NCBI GenBank assembly: GCA_949126835.1
Contig: OX421499.1
Coordinates: forward strand, 26,168,490-26,232,489
Length of the DNA stretch: 64,000 nucleotides
Origin: Anisus vortex
Lineage: Eukaryota > Mollusca > Gastropoda > Planorbidae
Direction of reading: 5' to 3'
Part shown: one piece after another, positions 45,262-58,034 of the stretch
How positions within the stretch are numbered: position 1 is the stretch's first letter
Layout of the letters: each line of letters opens with the position of its first letter
Position numbers and translations under genes: made by a program
The notes under the pieces: generated by a model
Told to the model about the DNA's origin: nothing
Database searches by the model: none
What the model saw: the letters and a program-made list of their open reading frames with translations, nothing else

Positions 45262-45584
45262 CGTTAAATTGAAACGAGCCAAAGTGCTCCTACTTAATGT
45301 TATCATGCTCTTTTCACCATTTTGGTGGTCTTTCATGTGCCATTTAAAAACGCTCTGCGTGCCAATTATGGCACGCATTGCTTAGGTTGCCTATCCATCG
45401 ACTAGAGTGTAGTCTAACCAATACTTTTAATAAAAACAATGGATATTATATGATTGCCAATTTTACCGTTGCCAATTTTACCGCTTTGCGTGTTTTGCCG
45501 AATTTACCTATTCCGAAATTACCCTTGCCAAAATCACTTTGCCTAAATTACCGGTTCCGAATTTACCATTGCCAAATTTACCGA
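45262..45584. repeat. Right arm of the 2.6-kb inverted repeat
   Basis: Reverse complement of 42938-43270, including the hAT MITE half (GCGTGCCAATTATGGCACGC) and the same insertion-site sequence GACTAGAGTGTAG. The arms have diverged substantially. Confidence 0.7.
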
Positions 45585-46059
45585 GCACCATACATAGCAC
45601 ATCTTAGAATCCTTTATTATTGTCTAAAAGCTGTCAAGCTAATGGCACCACTAAAATAATCACAATGTTTATCCCAGAGCTTTAAAAAGCAATTTAAATT
45701 TGGTTGTTGTTGTGTTGTTGTTTTTTTGTAGTTGTTATAAAGAAAATAGGGGCTTAAATATAAGCCTTTTATTACGAGGAAAAAAATCTTCTCCGTAGTG
45801 CTTCTATCTAATCGGCTGTTTACTAAGAAGCAAAAAAAGGAAAAAAAAAAAGAATCAATATTTACGGTTGGAAATGTTGTTTTTTGACGAGCGTGAAGAA
45901 TGCTTTAGAGACAAAAAATCTTACGAGGCTGCACAAGTTTAAGTCTATAAAAGAAAAGGATTTCGGAAAGGCGAAATGGAGATAATATACAGGATTAGAG
46001 GGTTGAAGAATATATTATTATTGTAGAGAGGACGGGAAGACAGATTGATAACGGACACA
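45585..46059. other. Stretch without recognised gene
   Basis: Nothing supported. Confidence 0.4.
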
Positions 46060-47005
<946 letters not shown>

Positions 47006-47611
47006 CATTATCCATTATTTCTTTTTCTGCCAGGATATAATGAGAGTCTAAGTTTCCTGTTATTCGTATTAAGTATTAAGACTTAAGACTACTTTACAGG
47101 GAAAACCCTAGAAAGGGAGTTTATTCTCGTGTAAGAGGATTTTCTTCTCTTTTTATATGTCGTCTGCTTCCTGAAACGTTGGTGTTTATAATTAGTTACC
47201 TCCCCGCTTGGATCCTTCGTTTTATAACAGTAATACTCTTTTTAAAGCCTGAAAATATAATCTATAAGAAAATTTAATTAGCTGTCAGGAGCTGGCTACG
47301 TATGTATCAGGAAATGACGTTTTGAAGGCACACCGGGAATGGGGATTCAATTTTGGTGACATATAACTTTGAAGTCTGTCAAGTAACTAAATAGGCGCCA
47401 ATTTTCACCCACCACGACCCACCTTCCATCCCTAGAGCCCTATTTACCCTAATATCACGCCACAGCTTATATAAGGATACCTTCCGTTACAATGACACAT
47501 GAAAGGTTAGCAGCATGATAATATCGCAGTTCATGTAAAGACACCATAAGTTTTTTGAGAACTGTTGCTCCATTCTGAAATAGAGATTTGAAAACAATAC
47601 ATTTTTTACTC
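47006..47611. other. Stretch without recognised gene
   Basis: Nothing supported. Confidence 0.4.
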
Positions 47612-50551
47612 TAGTCTATTGAAGAGTATTGAAACAAAGAATATTGTTCTAGTCTATTGAAGAGTATTGAAACAAAGAATATTGTTCTAGTCTATTGAAA
47701 AGTATTGAAACAAAGAATATTGTTCTAGTCTATTAAAGAGTATTGAAACAAAGAATATTGTTCTAGTCTATTAAAGAGTATTGAAACAAAGAATATTGTT
47801 CTAGTCTATTGAATAGTATTGAAACAAAGAATATTGTTCTAGTCTATTGAAGAGTATTGAAACAAAGAATATTGTTCTAGTCTATTGAAGAGTATTGAAA
47901 CAAAGAATATTGTTCTGTCAATTAAAGAGTATTGAAACAAAGAATATTGTTCTGTCTATTAAAGAGTATTGAAACAAAGAATATTGTTCTGTCTATTAAA
48001 GAGTATTGAAACAATCAATATTGTTCTGTCTATTAAAGAGTATTGAAACAAAGAATATTGTTCTAGTCTATTGAAGAGTATTGAAACAAAGAATATTGTT
48101 CCAGTCTATTGAAGAGTAATGAAACAAAGAATATTGTTCTAGTCTATTGAAAAGTATTGAAACAAAGAATATTGTTCTAGTCTTTTGAAGAGTATTGAAA
48201 CAAAGAATATTGTTCTGTCTATTAAAGAGTATTGAAACAAAGAATATTGTTCTGTCAATTAAAGAGTATTGAAACAAAGAATATTGTTCTGTCTATTAAA
48301 GAGTATTGAAACAAAGAATATTGTTCTGTCAATTAAAGAGTATTGAAACAAAGAATATTGTTCTGTCAATTAAAGAGTATTGAAACAAAGAATATTGTTC
48401 TGTCTATTAAAGAGTATTGAAACAAAGAATATTGTTCTGTCTATTAAAGAGTATTGAAACAAAGAATATTGTTCTGTCAATTAAAGAGTATTGAAACAAA
48501 GAATATTGTTCTGTCAATTAAAGAGTATTGAAACAAAGAATATTGTTCTGTCTATTAAAGAGTATTGAAACAAAGAATATTGTTCTGTCAATTAAAGAGT
48601 ATTGAAACAAAGAATATTGTTATGTCTATTAAAGAGTATTGAAACAAAGAATATTGTTCTGTCTATTAAAGAGTATTGAAACAAAGAATATTGTTCTGTC
48701 TATTAAAGAGTATTGAAACAAAGAATATTGTTCTGTCAATTAAAGAGTATTGAAACAAAGAATATTGTTCTGTCTATTAAAGAGTATTGAAACAAAGAAT
48801 ATTTTTCTGTCTATTAAAGAGTATTGAAACAAAGAATATTGTTCTGTCAATTAAAGAGTATTGAAACAAAGAATATTCTTCCAGTCTATTGAAGAGTATT
48901 GAGACAAAGAATATTGTTCTGTCTATTAAAGAGTATTGAAACAAAGAATATTGTTCTGTCAATTAAAGAGTATTGAAACAAAGAATATTGTTCTGTCTAT
49001 TAAAGAGTATTGAAACAAAGAATATTGTTCTGTCAATTAAAGAGTATTGAAACAAAGAATATTGTTCTGTCTATTAAAGAGTGTTGAAACAAAGAATATT
49101 GTTCTGTCTATTAAAGAGTATTGAAACAAAGAATATTGTTCTGTCAATTAAAGAGTATTGAAACAAAGAATATTGTTCTGTCTATTAAAGATTATTGAAA
49201 CAAAGAATATTGTTCTGTCAATTAAATAGTATTGAAACAAAGAATATTGTTCTAGTCTATTGAAGAGTATTGAAACAAAGAATATTGTTCTGTCTATTAA
49301 AGAGTATTGAAACAAAGAATACTGTTCTGTCAATTAAAGAGTATTGAAACAAAGATTATTGTTCTGTCTATTAAAAAGTATTGGAACAAAGAATATTGTT
49401 CTGTCTATTAAAGAGTATTGAAACAAATAATATTGTTCTGTCTATTAAAGAGTATTGAAACAAAGAATATTGTTCTAGTCTATTAAAGAGTATTGAAACA
49501 AAGAATATTGTTCTGTCTATTAAAGAGTATTGAAACAATCAATATTGTTCTGTCTATTAAAGAGTATTGAAACAATCAATATTGTTCTGTCTATTAAAGA
49601 GTATTGAAACAATCAATATTGTTCTGTCTATTAAAGAGTATTGAAACAAAGAATATTGTTCTGTCAATTAAAGAGTATTGAAACAAAGAATATTGTTCCG
49701 TCTATTAAAGAGTATTGAAACAAAGAATATTGTTCTGTCAATTAAAGAGTATTGAAACAAAGAATATTGTTCTGTCTATTAAAGAGTATTGAAACAAAGA
49801 ATATTGTTCTGTCTATTAAAGAGTATTGAAACAAAGAATATTGTTCTAGTCTATTGAAGAGTATTGAAACAAAGAATATTGTTCTGTCTATTAAAGAGTA
49901 TTGAAACAAAGAATACTGTTCTGTCAATTAAAGAGTATTGAAACAAAGATTATTGTTCTGTCTATTAAAAAGTATTGAAACAAAGAATATTGTTCTGTCT
50001 ATTAAAGAGTATTGAAACAAATAATATTGTTCTGTCTATTAAAGAGTATTGAAACAAAGAATATTGTTCTAGTCTATTAAAGAGTATTGAAACAAAGAAT
50101 ATTGTTCTGTCTATTAAAGAGTATTGAAACAATCAATATTGTTCTGTCTATTAAAGAGTATTGAAACAATCAATATTGTTCTGTCTATTAAAGAGTATTG
50201 AAACAATCAATATTGTTCTGTCTATTAAAAAGTATTGAAACAAAGAATATTGTTCTGTCTATTAAAGAGTATTGAAACAAAGAATATTGTTCTGTCTATT
50301 AAAAAGTATTGAAACAAAGAATATTGTTCTGTCTATTAAAGAGTATTGAAACAAAGAATATTGTTCTGTCTATTAAAGAGTATTGAAACAATCAATATTG
50401 TTCTGTCTATTAAAGAGTATTGAAACAATCAATATTGTTCTGTCTATTAAAGAGTATTGAAACAATCAATATTGTTCTGTCTATTAAAGAGTATTGTAAC
50501 AATCAATATTGTTCTGTCTATTAAAGAGTATTGAAACAATCAATATTGTTC
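47612..50551. repeat. 37-bp satellite, about 79 copies
   Basis: Unit contains AAGAGTATTGAAACAAAGAA and TATTGTTCTGTCTATTA. A 39-bp variant with CTAGTCTATTGAAG prevails at the left edge. Blocks recur as a higher-order unit of about 594 bp: the variant run ACTGTTCTGTCAATT...AAAGATTATTG occurs at 49321 and again at 49915. CAATCAATATTG variants cluster at the right. Confidence 0.95.
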
Positions 50552-50889
50552 CTGACTAATCTGACTTCAAAGACTGTTCATAGGCTTGAGAGATTAAAAT
50601 AAAACTATAAAGCCTGCAATACAACATTATTTTTCTTTGTTACTCCAGATAAAACTGGTTGAATCACTAGTATTTGAGAACTAGTTGTGAACTAGTTTGT
50701 ATTGTTTTTGTTCAGTTTGTTTTTCGTTAATTTTACTAAATAATAACAATTATTGCACCAGCTCGTCGCAATTTGAATAGCTTGACTTCATACTGTAGTA
50801 TATTTCAATTATATATGTTGCAGTTTAAAAATGAGAATTAAACAATATTAAACTTAACTCTTGTTTATCGCTCATTCTCTCTGTCTGCC
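50552..50889. other. Spacer between arrays
   Basis: AT-rich; nothing recognised. Confidence 0.4.
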
Positions 50890-51158
50890 TTTGTCCTTCT
50901 AAGCCCACTAGGTCTTTGGTGGATTCCTAAGACCACTTTGTATTTCTAAGCCCACTAGGTCTGTGGTGGATTCATAAGACCACTTTGTCCTTCTAAGCCC
51001 ACTAGGTCTTTGGTGGATTCCTAAGACCACTTTGTATTTCTAAGCCCACTAGGTCTGTGGTGGATTCCTAAGACCACTTTGTCCTTCTAAGCCCACTAGG
51101 TCTGTGGTGGATTCCTAAGACCACTTTGTCCTTCTAAGCCCACTAGGTCTTACCAGTA
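50890..51158. repeat. 47-bp tandem repeat, 5-6 copies
   Basis: CTAAGCCCACTAGGTC recurs at 50899, 50946 and 50993, period 47, each followed by TGGTGGATTCCTAAGACCAC. Confidence 0.9.
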
Positions 51159-52149
51159 GGTGGGTTCCTTAACAAAATTATTTCGCAAAACAAAACAAAA
51201 ATAAATGCATTAAAATGTCTTGAAATCTTAGAAAAAAATTAGTTTAATGGATAGAAATGATCGCTGAACCATCGAATGTGAATTAAAAAGTCTTTGCGAT
51301 CCTTAAAGATTCTTTTTTTTTCCTTTTAAAAGTTATATAAAATTTCGTCTGCGCTTCAATCAGTGTAGATTGTTTCCCTTTGCTTTAAATTAATTAACGA
51401 AGTATTTCGTAGAAACATTGGTCATGTATTTTGTTGATCGAATTCAGCTCCCATTACTCATGTAGCCAGGGGGAGAGAATAGCAACAACAGCGGCAATAA
51501 CTCCATCGCCGGCTTTATTAAAGACTCATACACAAACAAAAAGATCCTGTAATCAATAAATTTCTCTGACTTCCTGAGGGAAAAGAAAGAGTAGTTGCCC
51601 TTTGGTGTCAATGACCTAGACATTGCTGATGCGGTTATTAGTACCAAAGAATAGAATCAGTCTAGCCAGTCTAGCCTCTAGTTCTTTTAGGTGTTTATCA
51701 AAAATGTCTTTTTAGCTCTTTAGCCTAATGGACTTCTAGCTATTAGGCCCAATAGGTCCCTTTGCTATTTGGCCTAAAGGTCTCTTGGCTTTCTAATCCA
51801 AAGAACTCTTAGATGAGTGTCGAAAATATCGTAAAGCTCTAAGACCAAAAGGTTTCTCGACAATTAGAACTAAAGGTATTTTAGCTATTTACCCAACAAC
51901 GCTAAAAAACGCTAAGCCTTGCGCAAACAATATAAGGCAAAAACAAATGCACAGTTATATCAACTAAAATTTGCTTTTGTGGTCCGGTGGCAAAGCCAAT
52001 TATTTACTATTCCAAAGATATCAAATTGGAATGCACAGAAAAAAACCACAAGATTCTGAACGGTGTCACTGGATCTATCCAGCCACAAAGGAGGTATGAC
52101 ACTAGTTTTAAGAAAGTAAACCTGACTGTGCATTGTATTTACCACACAA
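51159..52149. other. Stretch without recognised gene
   Basis: Loose repeats of CTTTTAGCT and TAAAGGT phrases around 51700-51900, too diverged to call. Confidence 0.4.
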
Positions 52150-52435
52150 TCTGTGGCGTATATCGGCATGTTCCACGTGTTCCTGTGGAACAGGGGCCCC
52201 CACACATTCAAAAATAATTACTTTTGTCTCTTCTTACAGCAATCAGAATAGTGATGTTGTAGAAGCGCACAATTAAAAAATACTGTTATTTGAAAATCAC
52301 ATTTGATTGTTAACTTAAACTGGAAGAGTCGAGTCCACAAAAGGGCCCCCACATATATTTTTGGTCCATGGGAACAGCCCGCCCCCCCCCCCCCCCACAA
52401 TCCTAAATACGGACCTGCACACAATCCTTGCAAAA
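52150..52435. repeat. Dispersed repeat D, copy 3
   Basis: GTGGCGTATATCGGCATGTT, TGGAACAGGGGCCCCCACAC and a later poly-C run resemble the copies at 20956 and 26268; overall divergence is high. Confidence 0.55.
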
Positions 52436-52749
52436 CGTGACATAGGCAGCCCACAGAACGCGCAACAAGTCTGGAATACGACACGCGGAAGGATTTCTTT
52501 TCTTTTATATGACACGTTAAGTAGAGAGCAATTATGACCGTCGCTGACATTTCTCATCATCAAACGGTGCTGGAAAGTATGACTCGTAAACTAAACTCCA
52601 CTAACTATTCATCAAGTCGCTCGTAGTTTAGCCTATCACTTGTTCAAGCGTGAAAAATTGACACGGTCAAAGAGTTCTTCTTAAAGAAATTATAATGAAC
52701 GAGTACGCTCGTACATTTGAGCATTATGTAGAGAACTAGATCTCTAGAA

Positions 52750-52967
52750 CAGAGGTCGGCAACCTTTTCATAATAGTGTGCCAAAGTGGGATTTCTAATT
52801 CATTCAGCGTGCCAACAGCCTAAAAGTCATACTGCTTTAGCACTCAATTCCTCGTGTAGAAGTGACTTGAATTTCCTATTGGGGGAATCATCAGCGTGCC
52901 ATTGATAATCGCTCTGCGTGCCAAGACTGGCACGCGTTACGTAGGTTGCCGTCTCTGTTCTAGATTA
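52750..52967 (+). mobile_element. hAT-like MITE
   Basis: CAGAGGTCGGCAACC at left, GGTTGCCGTCTCTG at right, with the standard interior (CAGCGTGCCAACAGCC, CTGCGTGCCAAG). The flanks extend the inverted match: TCTAGAA at left and TTCTAGA at right. Confidence 0.8.
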
Positions 52968-53566
52968 TCTTTGAAGCATATAGAATCTACCCAGAGTACC
53001 TGCTGATCAGGGTAGGCGTAAAGTATAAAGACATAATGAATCCTAACATACGGTATTGCTGTTACAGTTTAAAATGTCTATACTTGATAACTTTTCTAAA
53101 CAATGAACCAATCAAATGATGTATATGTTATTCTATCACATTCATGGCATCAAAAGTGGGTTCGTTTTTCGGTATTTATGTTTAGTGTACATATGGAGGT
53201 TTTAAAAACTTAAAATTTTCTGTTCGATGGGGTCTCTATGCGGTCTATTTAAAACACCGGGTCTCCAGTGTATTTTTATGTTCGTATGTGAGAATATTTT
53301 GCATGTGTTTTATATGTCAATGTAATAATGTATGTAATGTAATGCGATTACTGAGTGGGAGTGAGAAAAAGTATAATGATAATATGATTATTTCAATCAA
53401 ATCAAGTTTGGCTATATTTTAGGTGAACTCGCTTGCCAGTAAATATATGTACAGATTGATGTAGAACTAATAATATGTGCATGAATACGTGTATAAGAAT
53501 TATTTTTTTTTTTTTTTTTTTTTTTTTTTAGCCTATCTTTCAACGATATGGCATATAATATGCTTA
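52968..53566. other. Stretch without recognised gene
   Basis: Poly-T at 53501-53529. Confidence 0.4.
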
Positions 53567-53653
53567 TTAACCCTTCCCGTACCGACCTACTTCTATCTAT
53601 GCTGCCTTCAGTTCCGCTATATTATTATACGCGCCCGGGACTGTAAGAGTTAA
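53567..53653. mobile_element. TTAA-flanked MITE, copy B
   Basis: Same body as copy A with an extra ATTATT near 53621 and AGAGTTAA at the right end; 79 bp between TTAA sites. Confidence 0.7.
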
Positions 53654-53662
53654 ACATTTTAA

Positions 53663-53925
53663 ACTAGCATTTATGCCCGTCAAAATGACGGAGAAACGAA
53701 TGACTACAATGTTTTTTGTTAAGAGAGAAAGAAAAAAAGTTTATTTATACAGCGTATCTTTCAATGCTATTGCATTTAGCATACTTTTTTAAAACTAGTA
53801 TTTATGCCCGTCAAAATGACGGAGAAACGAATGACTACAATGTGTTTTGTTGTGAGAGAAAACAAAAAGATTATTTTTTGTGGCACATCTTTTAATGCTA
53901 TTGCATTTGGCATACTTGTTTTTTA
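53663..53925 (-). mobile_element. Two tandem Helitron-like short elements
   Basis: Two direct copies about 134 bp long. Each, on the minus strand, ends with the hairpin CCGTCATTTTGACGG, then GCATAAAT, then CTAG before T (CTAG at about 53664 and 53797). Shared interior: AATGCTATTGCATTT and GGAGAAACGAATGACTACAA. Confidence 0.5.
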
Positions 53926-54428
53926 ATTCATACTTTTTAAAATCCACAAAAGAGTGATCGATTTTGCGGTGGTGAAGGCAGAAAAGCGCTAGATTCTAGC
54001 TAAAGAGAACGGATTTCAAACTCTTCTTTAAAAGTCTTTAGTCACACAATTCTTCAGTGTCTGTGGCAAACTGTTCCATAGTGTAGGCTAAGGCTTCGCA
54101 GATTCAAAAGAGTGTCCAACTACACTGGGAGCCCTGATTAATGTATGATGTGTTTATGTATGTATTTATTGTATTGTGTATGTATGTATTCTGTACGTTT
54201 TCAATGAAGAATCATGTGCAGTATGTTGTAGCCATGTAATGTATTTTAGTGTGAGCATGAAGAAGACCACACGGGGTAAAAACACTTTTGTAGTTTAGAG
54301 TTATTCCACTTTAAACAAATAACTATGCCTCTTTTTTCCATTGTAAATTGTTTCTTTTCTAATTTCCCAATGGTTATTTCCTTTTTTCTTCACTTGAAAA
54401 GAAGTTCCGTACATATTATGATAATTAT
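53926..54428. other. Stretch without recognised gene
   Basis: Nothing supported. Confidence 0.4.
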
Positions 54429-54436
54429 GTATTGAC

Positions 54437-55575
54437 CAAGGACTACTGAAGACAGGACGTGCAGACTTGAATTTCTGACTTAGCTAGCTAAGGCCAGTTT
54501 TTTTAGCAGTAGCGATACACTTGCTTGTCGCGCTTATATATGAAGTAAATTATTATTAAGTAATTAACATAATTAATGTCAATAATGTCAATACTGTCAA
54601 TAATGTTAATGTGCAGGGCCGTTTACTAATGAGGGGTTAGGATTGAGAGGGTTTAAAAGAGCATTTGAATATTATTTAAGATCTATTTAGATGATTGAAT
54701 GATTAGGGCCGTACACATTATACCCTATATATATATGCGGTTGGTGTTGACGGTTTCGTGTGGGGGGTCACCTAAGGAATAAAATAAAGTGAAATTTTTT
54801 TTCAAAAAAATCGTTATTTCTTGACCTAAAAAGGGAAAAACGTAACCCACCCATAAAATTTATCTCGCTCATAATTAAGAGACAAATGCATAGCCTCTGA
54901 AAAAGTGATTATGAAGTAAGTCGATTATTTGGGTTGAGAATTTTGCCAAGTGGTACATGTACCATTATTATAAATACGATAATTTGATTTCTATGTCTAT
55001 GGCAAAATTTATTTGTGTTTTCATGACCAAGGAATATAAAGAATGTAAATTGACTGTGATAGTTACAAATAAACAAACATTGTGCTCTCCTCTCATTTGT
55101 TCTGCTTTCAATAATGGTATACATGCACTATTTGGCACTTTAAACAAACGACACTTGTTGGCAGCATTATAATTACCTTTACAATTAACTACACCACATT
55201 TATTAGGCATTTTGATAAAAATACACGATCGAAAAATTGAAAACAAACGCAGTGAAGTACAATATCAACAACAAGTATCCATGTTGGAACCAAACTGTGC
55301 CATCTATTCATATTCCTTAAAAAATAGTGCGCTCATGCTTGGTAATTATTAATACATTTTAATGGCTATTAGATCGTTCTTTGTCATTAAAAAAATGAAA
55401 ATGACATAAACCATTAATACAATGAATCATATTAGTAAAGAATTTTGTTAGTTACTTAATAATAGTTAACATTATATCACTGCGCCAAGGGAGTGTATCG
55501 CTACTGTTTAAAAAACTGGCCTTAGCTAGGAAGTCAGAAATTCAATTCTGCACGTCCTGTCTTCAGTAGTCCTTG
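54437..55575 (-). mobile_element. P-like DNA transposon remnant with THAP domain and 8-bp TSD
   Basis: 1139-bp element with about 90-bp terminal inverted repeats starting CAAGGACTACTGAAGACAGG on both ends. It is flanked by a perfect direct repeat GTATTGAC (54429-54436 and 55576-55583). An 8-bp duplication, CA...TG ends and an internal THAP fragment together fit the P superfamily; hAT is the main alternative. Only the THAP start remains of the transposase, so it is non-autonomous. Confidence 0.7.
54968..55210 (-). pseudogene. THAP domain fragment inside the P-like element
   Basis: Starting at the ATG at 55208-55210 the peptide begins MPNKCGVVNCKGNYN and continues NKCRLFKVP. This is the THAP pattern of two cysteines (positions 5 and 10) followed by an FKVP block that corresponds to FxxFP. 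The conserved Trp and the C-x2-H pair cannot be placed, and the frame then drifts into AT-rich sequence. THAP domains bind the terminal repeats in P elements. The open frame continues to 54968 but only the first 25 or so residues are convincing. Confidence 0.55.
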
Positions 55576-55873
55576 GTATTGACTATAAAAACTACAAAAA
55601 TTACAAAATGTGACTCTGCCATTTTTTCCCTTGTGGTCTTATGTGTGTACGCATGTGTTGGGTTGAAAATATATATACGTATGCGTGTATACGTATGTGC
55701 TTTGTGTGTGCGTTGTAGTAGTATATTCCATTAATGCCTACGCGTGTGTTTACATATGTATTTAGTACATGATATGTGTAAACATTATAATAACATATAC
55801 AATATTTTCTTCATTTTGTTTGCCATTCTCCACATATTTCCACCCGGCCCTCCATTACATCGCCCCATGACAG
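55576..55873. other. Intron end upstream of exon 2
   Basis: The intron ends with a moderately pyrimidine-rich tract and CCCCATGACAG, whose AG (55872-55873) is the proposed acceptor. Confidence 0.5.
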
Positions 55874-56103
55874 TGTTGATGAGGAAGCCGCTCTGTAACA
55901 GCGGGTACCGGTACGTGCCCGCCGCGATTCTGGAGGGTGCCCCCGGTTTGCATATGGCCCGGGACGTGTGTGATGTCTCCCTCTCCGCCCCTGTCGGACA
56001 AGCTGTGTGGATGCTGAGGATGGAAAGGTCGGAGATCCTCGACTGCGACGTCGTACTGCAAGTTTTCGACGGTGAAACGGATCCGCCCATGGGCAAACCT
56101 TTG
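55874..56103 (+). CDS. Internal exon encoding part of a CUB-like domain
   Basis: A 230-bp exon, clearly richer in GC than its surroundings, bounded by an AG acceptor and a consensus GTAAGT donor (56104-56109). It starts in phase 1 and ends in phase 0. The peptide reads KPLCNSGYRYVPAAILEG, then ARDVCDVSLSAPVGQAVWML, then ILDCDVVLQVFDGETDPPMG. The pattern of Cys, APxGQxV, a second Cys and LxVFDGxxxxxxGKPL resembles a CUB domain, an extracellular beta-sandwich. With the upstream signal-peptide exon it predicts a secreted or membrane protein. The minus-strand frames over it are shadows. The next exon is outside the window or unrecognised. Confidence 0.65.
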
Positions 56104-56159
56104 GTAAGTTCTTGGAAACACATTTTCTCTGTTTTTGTTATATACTAACTCACATTAAT

Positions 56160-56500
56160 TAGACCTATACTAGAATATATCTTCTGTGTGGGGACCCATC
56201 AACTAAAGAAAACATACAAATAATTAAAACAAATTCAGAAAAGAGCGGCATGGTTTAATACTAGCAAATATTCGCAACTGACAAGAGTAACATCAATAGG
56301 GTTAAATCACTAAACCTAGAAACACAGAATGGCAAAGAGTAAAATAGTAATAATATATAAGGCATTAAACTCTAATTTAGAAATACAACCCAATAACAAC
56401 CTGTTGCAAAGCTCAGATAAACATAATCCCAAAAACACTTTTTCTTGTCCTTTATGCGATAACCAATGCATATCAGTACTCTTTCTTCTCGAGTACGTGT
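56160..56500 (+). pseudogene. LINE C-terminal remnant
   Basis: Plus-strand translation gives LEYIFCVGTHQLKKTYK, then IQKRAAWFNTSKYSQLTRVT, then SKIVIIYKALNSNLEIQ and NNLLQSSDKHNPKNTF. This corresponds to LEYASxVWDP, VQRRAARFV and YKIxNxL blocks of a non-LTR reverse transcriptase. It stops before the FFPSGIR end seen at 3785-4110. Stops and frameshifts are present. Confidence 0.75.
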
Positions 56501-56944
56501 TTGGAAAAGTCCTATACACACGACCATATTAGACGCTATATAATTTAACATAGAAGCAAATCTCTTCAATGCGTAGAGCAATATAATATATACCCTATAT
56601 ATATAAATGAATGATATAATTTATATATATACCTATAACACTTTTTTAGACTTACATTGTCAACTAAAAACGAATGCTTCTAATCGATAAATTAAGTACC
56701 GTCGGTTCTTTCCGAAATTCAGTTTCTAGAACAGGGTTCTCAAACGCGGATGGAGGCATGTGTCATATTATCGCTTAAGAGATGTGTCAAGTGCCGCACC
56801 CCCCCCCCCCCAAAAAAAAAAAAACCGACCCTAGTAAACAAAAAACACAATATTGAATTAACGGTTTATTAACTAGGTCTACGGTTGTATTTACTTGCTT
56901 AAATCAGATTTTTTTTTTTAAATAAGTAGGTTACGTATATAATA
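56501..56944. other. Stretch without recognised gene
   Basis: Poly-C/A run at 56799-56824. Nothing else seen. Confidence 0.4.
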
Positions 56945-57025
56945 TTAACCCTTCCCGTACCGACTTACTTCTATCTATGCTGCCTTCAGTTCCGCTATAT
57001 ACGCGCCCGGGACTGTAAGGGTTAA
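56945..57025. mobile_element. TTAA-flanked MITE, copy C
   Basis: 73-bp body almost identical to copy A, TTAA at 56945-56948 and 57022-57025. Confidence 0.7.
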
Positions 57026-57879
57026 CAATAAAATTTGATGTGAATCAGTACTAGCTGTCTGCCTTTCACCAATAGTAAGTCATTTTTGTAAGGGTACTGG
57101 CGGGCCACAAAAAATCCACTTGGTGGCCCCATGCGGTTTTCTTTCTTTTTCCTCGTGATTCAGGAAAGCATTAATTACCTTTAAGCAACTCTTGCTGGCC
57201 ACATGATCTCTTCGCATGCATTGATCACGGATGTCCGAGTACGATGTTTTATCCAATAGTTTTAATTATTTAGCGATACGCCATTTTCTTCCCACTAACA
57301 TTATGACAGGGAGTAAAGGGGAGAAGCCGAGTCTGAAATAGGATACAGAAAGCTTAGAAGGTTAAAGGTAAAAGGTCAAAGTTCGCGTGTTATAGAATCG
57401 AGTTCATAATCATATTAGGTCCTAGTGTAACGGCCTCCAGCGGTTAAGCATAATAGAAACTCAACACCGCTGAATCGATGACCATTCAGCGCAACGATTG
57501 CACAAGACTGGACAAACACTGACCACATCCTGGTAGACATACTAAGGCAGGACAGTTTGACCACACCAGGGGGATAAATTATAAAGGAGAGTAGGGGGGG
57601 GGGGCGGGTGTGATGAGACTAAGGTCAAAATCTTCGTTTCACATCCTCTCATTCTTCTGTCCAGTTGTGGCTATCGGCTCACCCGAGTGCTCTAAGATTT
57701 CAGGTCTGGCAAACGGCTAAATTAAATCTCTCTGTTTGTCCCAGTCTCCGGTGTTGTCCCCCCCCCCCCCAAATTGAGCCGCCGATTCGTTCAGTTTGCC
57801 GTGGGTGTTAAGAGAAGCGACAGAGGGAGGGAACTCATCCCCCGTCGTTTACGAGACAGGACTAATGGTCGGAGATGTT
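57026..57879. other. Stretch without recognised gene
   Basis: Poly-G near 57593-57603 and poly-C near 57760-57770. Confidence 0.4.
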
Positions 57880-58018
57880 TTAAGGGGGTTGCTGCATGAT
57901 TAAGCTATATCATGTATTTACAGGTTAAATACTATAATGTTTCACCCCCATATTGTATTAGGATAGAGTAAAAAAAATATCTTGTATTTATAATGATGTG
58001 AGCATTGGTTACCATGGC

Positions 58019-58034
58019 AATGGCGGCCATCTTG
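58019..58034 (-). promoter_or_regulatory. YY1-like site in the Kolobok 3' region
   Basis: Minus strand CAAGATGGCCGCCATT matches the high-affinity YY1 consensus. An RFX-like GTTACCATGGCAAT lies next to it (58007-58020). Whether it acts is unknown. Confidence 0.35.

Noticed and set aside
55785..56123. 112-residue minus-strand frame
   Set aside because: Shadow of the plus-strand exon, whose splice sites and codon pattern are consistent only on plus.
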